From: Chitinophagaceae bacterium
GTDB taxonomy: Bacteria > Bacteroidota > Bacteroidia > Chitinophagales > Chitinophagaceae
DNA length: 64,000 bases
Direction of reading: 5' to 3'
Assembly (NCBI GenBank): GCA_016710935.1
Contig: JADJTY010000012.1
Coordinates: forward strand, 682,001-746,000
Under the pieces are notes generated by a model, which was not told where the DNA came from, did not search any database, and saw only the letters and a program-made list of their open reading frames with translations. The position numbers were made by a program, and so were the translations under genes. Positions within the stretch are counted from its first letter, which is position 1. Each line of letters opens with the position of its first letter. Positions 18,225-27,212 of the stretch are shown in pieces.

Positions 18225-20606
18225 TTACATTTTTTTTATTCCTTTCTTTTGCGGAGCAAATAAAAGTAACAAAACGGGCAGTAATACCAGGTTGGTTAAA
18301 GTGGCAATCAGTAAAGTGGCAGAGGTTAACCAGCCCAGTGCCTTGGTACCCCCAAAACCGCTGGCACAAAAAATAATAAACCCGGCAATTAAAACCAATG
18401 CTGTATAGACTATACTTAAACCGGTGTTTTTTATAGTTGCGCTTACCGTTTCCGGCACGTTGTAATGGTAAGCCGGCAGTTCCTGTTTATAATTTACCAG
18501 GAACCGGATGGTAATATCCACTGCAATACCCAACGCTACGCTAAATACCAATACAGTAGAGGGTTTTAAAGGAACGCCTGCCCATCCCATAATCCCTGCC
18601 GTTATCACCAATGGAATAACATTTGGAATAAGTGAGCACAATAAAATACGGACCGATTTAAACAGGTAAAGCATGCATAAAGCGATCAACAAAAAAGCCC
18701 AGAGAATACTATCCTTTAAACCGTTTACTATAAAGCGGCTGCCTTCTAAAAAAGTAATGCTGGTGCCTGTAAGCTGAACTTTATAGATAGCCGTGTCAAA
18801 TACTTCGTTTGCTTTTTGCTTAATACTATCCAGCAAGGGCGGCAATTTTTGAGTCCCGATATCGGCCATACTCATGCTGATGCGCAGGTACTGCTCGGTG
18901 GAATCTACAAAAGAACCCATTAATTTGGCTGTGGCCGAGTCAGATGTGGTCATTTCATTGTTTTTGCGCCGGGCATTGAGTTGCACCAATTGTTTATGCA
19001 GATCATATAAGGGATTACCAAAAGCAGGTAAAGTGAAAGAAGAATCGCCTGTTCCTTCACTGGCTGCCTGGTAAAAAAACTTGATGCCATCGATCACCGA
19101 AAGCGGTTTGGATACATTTTTCTGATTGACCAAAAAAGAATCCTGGAAAGACGCAATGGCATGAATATCTACTTTAGGGCTGATGATCCCCTTTGGTTTT
19201 TTGGTATCAATCACAATTTCCAATGGCATTACGCCACCAAAATGTTTCTCAAAAAACTTTATATCGGTGTATATTTTATCTGTTTTGGGCAGATCATCAA
19301 CAATAAAAGACTCGCTCTTTAATTTAAAAATACCAACCACGGCAAAAATTAATACAACAGCGGTAATGCCGTACACTATTTTTTTATGATGGAAGACCCA
19401 TTGTTCAGTCTTCAGTAAAAAATGAGTGATCCACCTGTTGTTCAGGTATTTTGTTTGTGATGGTTTTGGAGCAGGCAGGTAACTTAATGCCGCCGGCAAC
19501 AAAATAAAGGAAACCACAAAAATGATCATAATGCTGATACCAGCCACTACGCCAAACTCCCGTAAAATGGCACTGCGGGTTAATGCAAAAACCGCAAAGC
19601 CAATGGCAGCAGTAAGATTGCAAAATAAAGTAACCACACCCATTTTGCTTACCATATCTACCAGCGATCTTTGCTTATCACCCGTTTGTATGTAAGACGT
19701 GTGATACTTGTTGATAAAGTAAATACAATTGGGTATGCCAATGACCACCACCAGGCAGGGTATTAGTGCGGTTAACAGTGTAACCTGGTAGCCACATAAA
19801 TACAAAACCCCTACACTCCATACAACGCCCATAACCACTACCAGTAAGGAAAGCAGCGTATTACTGAAAGACCGGAAAAAAAGGGCCAGTATAAGCGTGC
19901 TTAATAAAAGAGAGCCAAATAAAAAGTATTTCATTTCATCCTGTATCCTGTCGGCAACCACTGTTCTAATGAGCGGCAAGCCACTCAGGTGAACTTCCGT
20001 TCCTGTTCTTTCTTCAAATTTTTTTACGGTATTTATTACATCGTTAATTACCTGTGTACGTCCTTTGGAATTCAGTACATCTTTATTGATCCGCACGCCC
20101 ATCAGGTAAGCCCTTGATCCCGGATTATCCGCAGGACCCTGTGCGTAAAGCCTGTGTTTGTAAAAAGGAAGATCAAAGAATTCAGCGGTAACAGAATCGA
20201 GTTCCTGCTGCGTTTGAATTATATCCCGAAATATTTTTTGTGCAGCCAGTTTACCCGTTGCCGTATCAGTTGCCAGTTTTATAGCAGAAGGTATGCTTAC
20301 AATATCTTCTACATGCATTATTTTTTTTAATTGCTGCTGAAGTTCTTTGTAAGCATTAAAGTATGCCAGTGTAAATAAACTGTCGGTTTGAATGCCTGTA
20401 ACCAGCATGTTTCCATCGTCGCCAAATTTTTGCTTAAAGGATACATATTCCAGGTATTTTGCATTATCGGTGGGTATGGCTTTCGAAAATTCGTAGCTCA
20501 TTTTAACCTTGCTGGCATAAAAACCCATGACAGCGGTTATCAATAATAAAAGAACCAATAAAGGCCCCCTGTATTTAAGCACTAATTTTCCCAGTCGTTG
20601 CCACAT
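18225..20606 (-). CDS. RND/MMPL superfamily exporter (HAE3-like)
   Basis: Inner-membrane transporter of 793 residues with the duplicated RND layout: TM1 (LLVLLLLITAVMGFYA), a large periplasmic loop (about 40-215), a block of five TMs (about 225-385), TM7 (YGITAVVLIFAVVGIF), a second periplasmic loop and a final TM block ending in FAPQKK. The motif GVPLKPSTVLVFSVALGIAVD in the last block resembles TM4/TM10 helices of MMPL and HAE3 proteins. Relatives move hydrophobic molecules such as lipids or hopanoids; the substrate here is unknown. It has no membrane-fusion or TolC partner beside it, which fits the HAE3 type. Confidence is high for the family and low for the cargo. Confidence 0.85.
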   Translation of the reverse strand: MWQRLGKLVLKYRGPLLVLLLLITAVMGFYASKVKMSYEFSKAIPTDNAKYLEYVSFKQKFGDDGNMLVTGIQTDSLFTLAYFNAYKELQQQLKKIMHVEDIVSIPSAIKLATDTATGKLAAQKIFRDIIQTQQELDSVTAEFFDLPFYKHRLYAQGPADNPGSRAYLMGVRINKDVLNSKGRTQVINDVINTVKKFEERTGTEVHLSGLPLIRTVVADRIQDEMKYFLFGSLLLSTLILALFFRSFSNTLLSLLVVVMGVVWSVGVLYLCGYQVTLLTALIPCLVVVIGIPNCIYFINKYHTSYIQTGDKQRSLVDMVSKMGVVTLFCNLTAAIGFAVFALTRSAILREFGVVAGISIMIIFVVSFILLPAALSYLPAPKPSQTKYLNNRWITHFLLKTEQWVFHHKKIVYGITAVVLIFAVVGIFKLKSESFIVDDLPKTDKIYTDIKFFEKHFGGVMPLEIVIDTKKPKGIISPKVDIHAIASFQDSFLVNQKNVSKPLSVIDGIKFFYQAASEGTGDSSFTLPAFGNPLYDLHKQLVQLNARRKNNEMTTSDSATAKLMGSFVDSTEQYLRISMSMADIGTQKLPPLLDSIKQKANEVFDTAIYKVQLTGTSITFLEGSRFIVNGLKDSILWAFLLIALCMLYLFKSVRILLCSLIPNVIPLVITAGIMGWAGVPLKPSTVLVFSVALGIAVDITIRFLVNYKQELPAYHYNVPETVSATIKNTGLSIVYTALVLIAGFIIFCASGFGGTKALGWLTSATLLIATLTNLVLLPVLLLLFAPQKKGIKKM

Positions 20607-20634
20607 ATATAATGAATAATTTAATAATGGATAA

Positions 20635-20650
20635 CCTGTCTACCGACAGG
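20635..20650. repeat. Short hairpin CCTGTC-TACC-GACAGG
   Basis: Perfect 6-bp stem with 4-nt loop between the divergent exporter and recO genes. It is of the small dispersed palindrome type seen at several other intergenic places in this window. Confidence 0.45.
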
Positions 20651-20717
20651 CAGATTAATAATTGTGCAAAGAAAATCTATTTGTACTAATTGAACGAAAA
20701 GCTGATAATATGTTTGG

Positions 20718-20725
20718 TATTTTTG
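20718..20725 (+). promoter_or_regulatory. Putative -7 element for recO
   Basis: TATTTTTG matches TAnnTTTG and lies about 110 bp before the recO start. No TTTG stands at the usual 19-21 bp upstream, so this is a weak call. Three GGATTAAC/GATTAAC copies follow in the leader (about 20768-20825). Confidence 0.35.
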
Positions 20726-20833
20726 AAATGTCGCAGTTAGTCGTATAATCTGATGATCCGCTTATACGGATTAACCAATTAACGGATTAACGCCCGCCTG
20801 AACGAAACCAATCGGGCAGGGATTAACCATACC

Positions 20834-21565
20834 ATGACACACAAAACCAAAGGCATAGTATTACGAAGCATCAAATATGGCGAAACCAGCCTGGTGGTTA
20901 CCATATTTACCGAAATGTTTGGCATACAAACCTATATGGTGAACGGGGTGCGTACTTCAAAAAGATCGGCTTCCAAAGCAAATCATTTTCAGCCCACAGC
21001 TATTTTAGACCTGGTTGTTTACTACAGCGAAAACAGATCCATGCAAAGAATCAAAGAATTTTCCTGGGCTGTTTTGTATAACCGGTTGCTAAGCGATGTT
21101 ATTAAAAACAGCATCGGCTCATTTATGGCCGAACTTATTCAAAAATGCCTGAAGCAGCCCGAACCCAATGCCGATCTCTTTGCTTTTTGTGAGGAATCTT
21201 TTTTAGCATTGGATAAGGCAGATAAAACCATTACAGCAAATTTTGCACTATTCTTTACCCTGCACCTGACTCATTTTTTTGGTTTCAGGATGATTGATAA
21301 TTTCAGTAGTGAAGATTCGGTGCTGGATCTGCAGGAAGGGAATTTTATTGATCATCAGCCCACACATCCCCATTTCATTGAGGGAACAAATGCTGAACGT
21401 ACTGCACAATTACTGAAAGTGATGCAGCCTGATGAGTTGGAGCAATTTAATTTAAATGGAGACATCAGAAGAGGGCTGTTATTAAGATACCTGGAATATT
21501 ATGCATTGCACATACCTGATTTTGGACAAATGAAAACATTGCTGGTGCTGCATGAAGTGTTGTAG
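20834..21565 (+). CDS. recO: DNA repair protein RecO
   Basis: Recombination mediator that works with RecR to load RecA on SSB-coated single-stranded DNA and anneals complementary strands. The first 80 or so residues are the OB-fold with the family motif TKGIVLRSIKYGETSLVVTI near the start; the remainder is the helical C-terminal domain. The four-Cys zinc site found in Deinococcus RecO is absent: only scattered cysteines (for example CLKQ and FCEES) are seen, as in many Bacteroidota members. Length 243 residues fits. It is a single gene, convergent with the potassium-channel gene. Confidence 0.93.
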   Translation: MTHKTKGIVLRSIKYGETSLVVTIFTEMFGIQTYMVNGVRTSKRSASKANHFQPTAILDLVVYYSENRSMQRIKEFSWAVLYNRLLSDVIKNSIGSFMAELIQKCLKQPEPNADLFAFCEESFLALDKADKTITANFALFFTLHLTHFFGFRMIDNFSSEDSVLDLQEGNFIDHQPTHPHFIEGTNAERTAQLLKVMQPDELEQFNLNGDIRRGLLLRYLEYYALHIPDFGQMKTLLVLHEVL

Positions 21566-21587
21566 GGGCCGGCGGGATCATTTTGCC

Positions 21588-21616
21588 AGGTCCTGAAGGC
21601 TGCAAGCCGTCGGGAC
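21588..21616. terminator. Stem-loop between convergent recO and channel genes
   Basis: GGTCC ... GGACC outer stem with an inner GGCT/AGCC stem. There is no clear T run, so its role as terminator is a guess based on its place between two converging genes. Confidence 0.3.
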
Positions 21617-21618
21617 CA

Positions 21619-22791
21619 TTACTGACTCAACTTTAAAATCTCATAAAACTTTTTATTGGCAATTTCACTGGCGCTTAATGTAAGGTCAATGTGGAGATAT
21701 TCTTTTATTTTTTTAGCCATCTGCTCATCAAATATTCTCAGGATCAGCCTGATGCCCGGTTGAAAGGAACGGGAGTTTAAGCCAATTTCCAGGTTGATAG
21801 AATCGTTGTTAATTACCGATATCAAAGCACGGGCCTGTGCAACATTTGTATCATCCAGCACTTTGGTTATGCGGCCATCACCGATGTATATCTCTGCCCC
21901 CAGCTGCCTGAAATAATCGAGGTAACGCCCGTCTTCATGCTGCTCAATGATGATCAGCTTTTCACCTTTTTGCAATAGTTCTTCTGCAATAAAATAACCG
22001 AGTCGGCCCAGCCCGCAAAGAATGATGTGGTCTTTACAATGATATTTTTTTCTTCCCAAAGCCAGCATGATCCGCTTTTTCAGGATCCTGTCGATGGTGA
22101 GTGAAAAGATCATCCAGATAAAAAAGGTGGAAGACAGAATGAGCAGGATGCCAAATATTTTGCTTAGTGAGGAAGAGGCAGCCAGATTAATATCGCCATA
22201 ACCCACCGTTGCTACGGTAACTATCACAAAATAAAAAGAGTCTATCCAGGATAATTTTTCATAGAAGTGGAAAAACAAAACCGCAACAACAATTATTCCC
22301 ATGAAAGTAAGGAGCAGTTTTTGAATTAAAGTATCCTTTTTTATCAGTCGCATTTTAGGTGTGTTGTGAATTACACCTGCTTCAATCTTTCTTTCTACTG
22401 GTTGCAACAAAGCTGCTGCAAAATGTGGTGCTGCAATTTTAGCCGGATTAAAAATGGTTACATTACTATGCTGTGACTGCAAATGCGGTATCAGGTTCTC
22501 ATTAAATAAAGAAGCGGCCATTGAAATATTGGGATACAAAGAAATGAGTGCAATGATGAGTTGCAGATTCACTTCATCTTTTTCATCAAGCAGGTAAACC
22601 ATCCTGATCGTTTCCACATCCAACTGCTTTAGAAATTGCTGCAGGTTTTCTATCAAAGAAACAGATGGCAAACTGCCATTAATTTCATCAAGGGTGGCAT
22701 GTACCACCTGGTAATTGTCTGCAGTTAATGTTGCCTTAAGCCGGTATGCCAGGTGGCCTGTTCCAAAAACAAGGATCGTTTTCTTTTCCAT
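21619..22791 (-). CDS. Potassium channel with Rossmann domains on both sides of the pore
   Basis: Putative inner-membrane K+ channel of 390 residues. The selectivity filter TVGYGD is at 195-200, between two TM segments (about 158-178 and 208-232) with pore helix SWIDSFYFVIVTVA. After the pore comes a TrkA-N/RCK domain (DHIILCGLGRLG from about 254; acidic II-EQHEDGR after the second strand; GDG motif), as expected. Unusually, residues 1-130 look like another Rossmann unit (TILVFGTGHLAYRLKATL, then VHATLDE), with a degenerate nucleotide loop (GTGHLA). Family members usually carry RCK only after the pore, or in tandem. Gating by nucleotide is inferred only. Confidence 0.85.
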   Translation of the reverse strand: MEKKTILVFGTGHLAYRLKATLTADNYQVVHATLDEINGSLPSVSLIENLQQFLKQLDVETIRMVYLLDEKDEVNLQLIIALISLYPNISMAASLFNENLIPHLQSQHSNVTIFNPAKIAAPHFAAALLQPVERKIEAGVIHNTPKMRLIKKDTLIQKLLLTFMGIIVVAVLFFHFYEKLSWIDSFYFVIVTVATVGYGDINLAASSSLSKIFGILLILSSTFFIWMIFSLTIDRILKKRIMLALGRKKYHCKDHIILCGLGRLGYFIAEELLQKGEKLIIIEQHEDGRYLDYFRQLGAEIYIGDGRITKVLDDTNVAQARALISVINNDSINLEIGLNSRSFQPGIRLILRIFDEQMAKKIKEYLHIDLTLSASEIANKKFYEILKLSQ

Positions 22792-22876
22792 ATTCAGTAT
22801 GAATATAAAGATATTTGATTTTAAATATTTTAATTTTCAAAGCGTAGCATTTATCTTTAAAACATAAATCTGTAAC

Positions 22877-23638
22877 ATGAATAAGAAAGAACTTTGGCTG
22901 AAATTAAGAGCTTATCATTTTGATCACCTGGTGCCTACCAATCTCTGGCAAAAAGTTACAGCTTCTTTTGGCGGCACCGATGCTTTCAGTAAAGCCTTTG
23001 CTGCAAAAATTGCCGGCAAACATGGATGGAGCAAGGCTTTTGCCTTAAAGGCCATTTCTGAATATAAAAAATTTGTGTACCTGGGTGTGGTGAGTGATTT
23101 TCATGTTACCCCCTCAAAAATCATTGATGTGGTATGGCACGAGCATATACTTTTTACAAAAGCATACCGGGAATTTTGTGATGATGTGATCGGCTACCAG
23201 TTCGATCATCATCCCGAATTGGTGCCCATGGCTGATGAGACCGGTCGGTATAATGCACAGTATATAGATACCATTGAATTTTATATAAGTGAGTTTGGTT
23301 TTGAGCCCCCAACAGCTATATGGGGCGAAACCAAATATGATAAAGAAAAATTGAAGGACAGGAATTACGCCTCCCGGCAAAAAACTATTCACAATTCAGA
23401 TAGTTCAGGCACTTATTATTCCGATGGTTCGCTTGCTACTTATTTTGGAGGTTCGGATGCTACAGAATTAGGCGGGGGAGATTTTGGCGGAGGCGGTGCA
23501 AGCGGCGATTGGAGTGATGGAAATGCACCTGATTCCGACAGCAGTGATAGTAACGGCGACAGTGCAGGTGATAGTGGAGGTGATAGTGGAGGTGATAGCG
23601 GTGGTGGGTGTAGTGGCGGTTGTGGTGGTGGTGATTAA
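22877..23638 (+). CDS. GRDP-like (glycine-rich domain-containing) protein
   Basis: A 253-residue soluble protein without signal peptide. The N-terminal 150 residues carry the pattern VxDVVWHEHILFTKxYxxFC (W87, H88, H90) followed by a DHHPE motif, which resembles the GRDP-like domain (formerly DUF1399) known from plant glycine-rich domain proteins and some bacteria. From about 190 on the protein is Gly/Ser/Asp-rich with repeats of GDSGG and ends GGGCSGGCGGGD. The conserved His and Cys might bind metal, which is inference. It ends 13 bp from the convergent amidohydrolase gene and has no operon partner. Function unknown. Confidence 0.6.
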   Translation: MNKKELWLKLRAYHFDHLVPTNLWQKVTASFGGTDAFSKAFAAKIAGKHGWSKAFALKAISEYKKFVYLGVVSDFHVTPSKIIDVVWHEHILFTKAYREFCDDVIGYQFDHHPELVPMADETGRYNAQYIDTIEFYISEFGFEPPTAIWGETKYDKEKLKDRNYASRQKTIHNSDSSGTYYSDGSLATYFGGSDATELGGGDFGGGGASGDWSDGNAPDSDSSDSNGDSAGDSGGDSGGDSGGGCSGGCGGGD

Positions 23639-23651
23639 TATTAATTACTAA

Positions 23652-24890
23652 TCAAATAAGCCGTTTTACTTTTTCATAATCTTTATCATCCAGTAACAGT
23701 ACACCCGGGGTTTTTCCTTTTTCAAAACTACCCAGGTTGTTTTCCATTTGTAATGCTTTGGCGCCATTGCTGGTAGCCCATTTCAGCAAAATTGCCAGGT
23801 CAATCTCTTTAAAATTTTTTTGCAGTGTTTGTATTTCATCCCAAATACTCAGCGCATCATTTGATGCAAGGCTGTCTGTTCCTAAAACTATATTTTCTGT
23901 ATATTTCATCAACATGTTTACATCTGGCAGCGTATTGCTGATATAGAGATTGGCGTTGGGGCAAAGGCAGAAAACAGTCTGGAGTCTGGAGTCTGGAGTC
24001 TGGAGTCGTAAGAACTCAATATCATTTGCAGTAGTTACCACATTGTGTACCAAAATAATTGTTTGTTCTTTTGTAAAATAGGGCAGCCAGGTTTGTAAGC
24101 TCGTTTTGTTTGATGGTTTAAAAAATGAAATATCGATACCCATTTGTTTGTACAGCCGTAAAAAGTCTCCCGTACCTTTTTCAAAGAATTCATTTTCTGC
24201 TTCGGTTTCCTGGTTGTGGATGGTAAGCAAATTATTATTGGGCAGATCGTTTATCATACCAAACATGCCGGGCGATACGGAGTATGGTGCATGTGGGCAA
24301 ATGCTGGATGCCGGATGCTGGATACCGGATACCGGATACTGGATTCCCGAGCGATATTTGTGAAGGATTTCCAATGACTTATCAAACCGCTCTTTTGCAA
24401 GGGCCGGCAGAAAACCGCTGGCTTCAATAAAATTATGGTACTGTAATCTCGCTTTGGTTTTTTGAGGAATGGTGAGGGTGTTGTTACAAATATCTCCCAC
24501 CGCAACAATGCCATTCTGCAGCATTTCGTCTTCAGCATTTTCTATGGCATCAAAAATTTCCTGTTCTGCATAGTGTCTTTCCGTAACCACTTTTAAAACA
24601 AAATCAACCAGGCCGGTATGTTTGGGTATATGGCCCTTCATATGCGACAGCTCCAGGTGGCAATGTGCATTAATAAAGCCGGGGCAAAGTATGCCGTTTA
24701 GTTTTTCAACATCGTCTCCGGCTTCCTTTTCATCAACAATTTCAACAATTACCCCATCTATATCTGTTATTAATACCTGTTGCTGCAGGAATTGGTAGCC
24801 ATTAAAGATTTTATCTGCTGAAAACTTTCTGTACAAAATGATTGGTTGATATATTGTAAATTTGCCGCTCCCGGTAAATAAGTAAAACAC
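23652..24890 (-). CDS. Amidohydrolase (chlorohydrolase/deaminase-like)
   Basis: Metal-dependent cytosolic hydrolase of the SsnA/MtaD/aminofutalosine-deaminase branch. Metal and catalytic residues are present: H76 and H78 in [10 protein letters not shown]225 in HNQETEAEN (with the following Glu), and D339 in LGTDSLASN. The exact substrate is not clear; deamination of a purine-like compound is possible. Two stretches look inserted and low in complexity: [15 protein letters not shown] just before the conserved PHAPYSV, and [10 protein letters not shown] just before FCLCPNANL; both are encoded by 7-bp tandem repeats. The start is a GTG; the first 20 residues are not typical, and an internal TTG before [10 protein letters not shown] could be the real start. 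It is divergent from prfA, 39 bp apart. Confidence 0.85.
   Translation of the reverse strand: MFYLFTGSGKFTIYQPIILYRKFSADKIFNGYQFLQQQVLITDIDGVIVEIVDEKEAGDDVEKLNGILCPGFINAHCHLELSHMKGHIPKHTGLVDFVLKVVTERHYAEQEIFDAIENAEDEMLQNGIVAVGDICNNTLTIPQKTKARLQYHNFIEASGFLPALAKERFDKSLEILHKYRSGIQYPVSGIQHPASSICPHAPYSVSPGMFGMINDLPNNNLLTIHNQETEAENEFFEKGTGDFLRLYKQMGIDISFFKPSNKTSLQTWLPYFTKEQTIILVHNVVTTANDIEFLRLQTPDSRLQTVFCLCPNANLYISNTLPDVNMLMKYTENIVLGTDSLASNDALSIWDEIQTLQKNFKEIDLAILLKWATSNGAKALQMENNLGSFEKGKTPGVLLLDDKDYEKVKRLI
23976..24007. repeat. Heptanucleotide tandem repeat (AGTCTGG)4.6
   Basis: Four perfect copies of AGTCTGG plus AGTC inside the amidohydrolase coding region. The unit length is not a multiple of three, so gain or loss of one copy would shift the frame. 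Confidence 0.9.
24306..24347. repeat. Heptanucleotide tandem repeat (GGATRCY)6
   Basis: Six 7-bp units in a row: GGATGCC, GGATGCT, GGATACC, GGATACC, GGATACT, GGATTCC. Total 42 bp, which keeps the amidohydrolase frame. It lies about 300 bp from a second, different 7-bp repeat in the same gene. Confidence 0.9.
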
Positions 24891-24929
24891 ATATTCTCCG
24901 CCGGTTGGCTGAGTTGGGGCAAAGATACT

Positions 24930-25994
24930 ATGTTAGATAAATTAGATGCTATAAAAGGCCGGTTCGACAACCTGGGGGTTGCACTCACCAATCCGGAGAT
25001 TGTGGGCGACAACAAAAAATACACCGCCACCAGTAAAGAATACCGCAGCCTGGAGAAAATTGTAAATGCCCGCAATGCCTATGTTAAACTGCTGGATGAT
25101 ATTGAGTTTAACAAAGAAGTGCTGAACGGCGATGATGAGGAAATGCGCAATCTGGCCAAAATGGAATTACCCGAGCTGGAGAATACCAAAGAGCTGATGG
25201 AAAAACAGCTTCGCAATATGCTGATTCCTAAAGACCCGTATGATGAAAAGAATGCCATTCTGGAAATAAGGGCCGGTACCGGTGGTGATGAAGCCTCACT
25301 ATTTGCCGGCGACCTGCTGCGTATGTATTTGAAGTATTGCGAAAAGAAAGGCTGGAAGACTGCCATATTAAGTGAAAGTGAAGGAACCGTGGGTGGTTAT
25401 AAAGAAGTTCAGGTAGAAGTAGTAGGTGATGAAGTGTATGGCATTTTAAAATTTGAAAGTGGTGTACACCGTGTACAACGGGTGCCTGATACAGAGGCCA
25501 GCGGCCGGGTACATACCAGTGCGGTAACTGTGGCGGTAATGCCTGAAGCGGAGGAAGTGGATGTGGAATTAAAGGAAAGTGATGTAAAAATGGAAACAGC
25601 CAGAAGTGGTGGTGCCGGCGGACAGAATGTAAACAAAGTGGAGACCAAGGTTTTTCTTACGCACAAGCCAACGGGTATTGTGGTCATGTGCCAGACAGAC
25701 CGGAGCCAACTGGGCAACCGGTTAAAAGCCATGGAAATGTTGCGGACCCGTTTGTATGAAGCAGAAGTTAAGAAAGTAGAAGAAGCCACCGCACACATGC
25801 GTAAGAGCCTGGTAAGCACCGGCGACCGCAGTGCCAAAATAAGAACCTACAATTATCCCCAGGGCCGTGTTACCGACCACCGCATTGGCTTAACTGTATA
25901 TAATTTAGACAACGTACTGAATGGCGACTTAAACGAATTTTTGGAAGCATTACAATTTGCCGAAAATGCCGAAAAATTAACCACCCAGAATTAA
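24930..25994 (+). CDS. prfA: Peptide chain release factor 1
   Basis: Class I release factor that reads UAA and UAG and triggers hydrolysis of peptidyl-tRNA in the ribosome. The GGQ motif is at 230-232 (GAGGQNVNK), and the stop-codon reading tripeptide of RF1 type is P186-D187-T188 before EASGRVHTS. Length 354 residues is standard. The PxT form, rather than SPF of RF2, supports RF1. UGA would be read by RF2, which is not in this window. Confidence 0.97.
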   Translation: MLDKLDAIKGRFDNLGVALTNPEIVGDNKKYTATSKEYRSLEKIVNARNAYVKLLDDIEFNKEVLNGDDEEMRNLAKMELPELENTKELMEKQLRNMLIPKDPYDEKNAILEIRAGTGGDEASLFAGDLLRMYLKYCEKKGWKTAILSESEGTVGGYKEVQVEVVGDEVYGILKFESGVHRVQRVPDTEASGRVHTSAVTVAVMPEAEEVDVELKESDVKMETARSGGAGGQNVNKVETKVFLTHKPTGIVVMCQTDRSQLGNRLKAMEMLRTRLYEAEVKKVEEATAHMRKSLVSTGDRSAKIRTYNYPQGRVTDHRIGLTVYNLDNVLNGDLNEFLEALQFAENAEKLTTQN

Positions 25995-26078
25995 AATTTT
26001 TAATTTCCGGGTAACATTAAAAATATTACCTTCCTTTTGTATAAATCATAACCAATTCATCATCAAAATCAAAAACGT

Positions 26079-26711
26079 ATGTTAGAAGAATTATTCAACC
26101 TGGTGAAAGGAACTGCAACAGATGCTGTGATCAACAACCCTGATGTACCCAATGAGCAAAACAACGAAGTGGTAGCCGAAGCTACCAATACCGTTGCGTC
26201 TGGCTTACGCAATATGGTTGCGGGCGGTGGGCTGCAAAATATTATTTCGATGTTTACCAACAGTGGCCAGCAGGGCGACGGTAAAAGCGGCCTGATGAGC
26301 AACCCAATTGTAAATATGATGATCGGTCATTTTGCAGGTAAACTAACGAGCAAATATAATATTGGCGGCAACCAGGCAAATAATGTGGCCAGCAGCTTAA
26401 TACCTGATGTTATCAGTAATTTGATAAACAAAACGAACGACCCCAATAACAGTACTTTTTCGCTGGAAGGTTTGTTGAATTCGATAACCGGCGGCAAAAC
26501 AGCCGAAGTGGTTCAGGAGCAGCAAGCCGGGGGTAACAGCGGTTTTAATTTCCAGGACCTGATCGGGCAGTTTACCGGCGGCGGCGGACAAAGTGGCGGC
26601 GGCGGTGGTTTAATGGATATTGTTTCCAAACTGGCAGGCGGTGCACAAAGCCAGCAGCAACGAAATGGTGGAGGCGGGTTGATGGACCTGATTAAAGGCT
26701 TTATTAAATAG
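26079..26711 (+). CDS. Helical Gly-rich protein, DUF937-like
   Basis: A 210-residue protein with no signal peptide or TM segment. The first 140 residues are rich in short amphipathic helices (LEELFNLVKGTATDAV, IVNMMIGHFAGKLTSKY, NVASSLIPDVISNLINK); the rest alternates Gly/Gln-rich linkers with three copies of a short helix (FQDLIGQF, LMDIVSKL, LMDLIKGF). The pattern resembles DUF937/YidB-type bacterial proteins, but I cannot confirm the family. It is a single gene with its own terminator 25 bp after the stop. Confidence 0.7.
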   Translation: MLEELFNLVKGTATDAVINNPDVPNEQNNEVVAEATNTVASGLRNMVAGGGLQNIISMFTNSGQQGDGKSGLMSNPIVNMMIGHFAGKLTSKYNIGGNQANNVASSLIPDVISNLINKTNDPNNSTFSLEGLLNSITGGKTAEVVQEQQAGGNSGFNFQDLIGQFTGGGGQSGGGGGLMDIVSKLAGGAQSQQQRNGGGGLMDLIKGFIK

Positions 26712-26736
26712 TAAAACTTGTAAAGAATTGTTATAG

Positions 26737-26763
26737 CACGCTGATTTCCAGCGTGTTTTTTTA
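26737..26763 (+). terminator. Rho-independent terminator
   Basis: CACGCTG / CAGCGTG 7-bp stem, 5-nt loop and a run of seven T residues, just after the DUF937-like gene. Confidence 0.88.
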
Positions 26764-26915
26764 TTTGCGTTAAACCCCCGGTTGTAGAAAAAGTCTATAT
26801 CCACATGCCTTTTAAAAGTATTTATTGAATTAAGAAAAGGATAGTACAGTTCTTAAAAATAATAATTCCTTTTTTTCGTTACATAATTATTAGATTTTTA
26901 TCAATATTGGGCATT

Positions 26916-27035
26916 ATGAAATACTTAACAGAAAAAATAAAACCTTTGGCATCCAATTTGCGTTTATATAAATACAACAGCGCTGAAAGATTGAAAGTGA
27001 AAAAGAAAACAAAGCGATGTAGTTTAAAACGATAA
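26916..27035 (+). CDS. Possible 39-aa basic small protein
   Basis: An ATG frame of 39 codons ending in TAA. The peptide starts MKYLTEKIKP and ends KKKTKRCSLKR; 14 of 39 residues are Lys or Arg. It sits alone between two terminators, the second only 36 bp after its stop codon, which fits a short independent transcript. It has no recognisable family, and a chance frame in AT-rich DNA or a non-coding RNA are alternatives. Confidence 0.4.
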   Translation: MKYLTEKIKPLASNLRLYKYNSAERLKVKKKTKRCSLKR

Positions 27036-27070
27036 TTCAAATTTCTCATAAGCAGTTAGTTTTGGTAACG

Positions 27071-27100
27071 GCCCCTGTTTCTACAGGGGCTTCTCTTTTT
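27071..27100 (+). terminator. Rho-independent terminator of a short transcript
   Basis: GCCCCTGT / ACAGGGGC perfect 8-bp stem with a TTCT loop followed by TTCTCTTTTT. Confidence 0.8.
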
Positions 27101-27158
27101 ACATAGTTCCCACTATTCTATTATTAGAAACAACTGTTTAACTAATGCTTTAGTGCTT

Positions 27159-27166
27159 TACCTTTG
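27159..27166 (+). promoter_or_regulatory. Putative -7 element for tatC
   Basis: TACCTTTG matches TAnnTTTG exactly. It lies inside the longest possible tatC frame, so it argues that translation starts downstream, at the TTG at 27213. No clear -33 TTTG was found. Confidence 0.45.
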
Positions 27167-27212
27167 CAATCTTCGGGTCATATATTTACCCGGGTACACA
27201 ATTTTTATATCA

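Larger units (their letters stand above)
26712..27152. other. Intergenic region with two terminators and a possible small gene
   Basis: Between the DUF937-like gene and tatC. It holds a terminator at 26737-26763, a 39-codon basic frame at 26916-27035 and a second GC-rich terminator at 27071-27100. The second terminator ends no annotated large gene, which suggests a short transcript begins in between. Confidence 0.6.

Noticed and set aside
27153..27212. Longer tatC with GTG start
   Set aside because: It would place the -7 motif TACCTTTG inside the coding region and adds residues unlike TatC; the TTG start is preferred.
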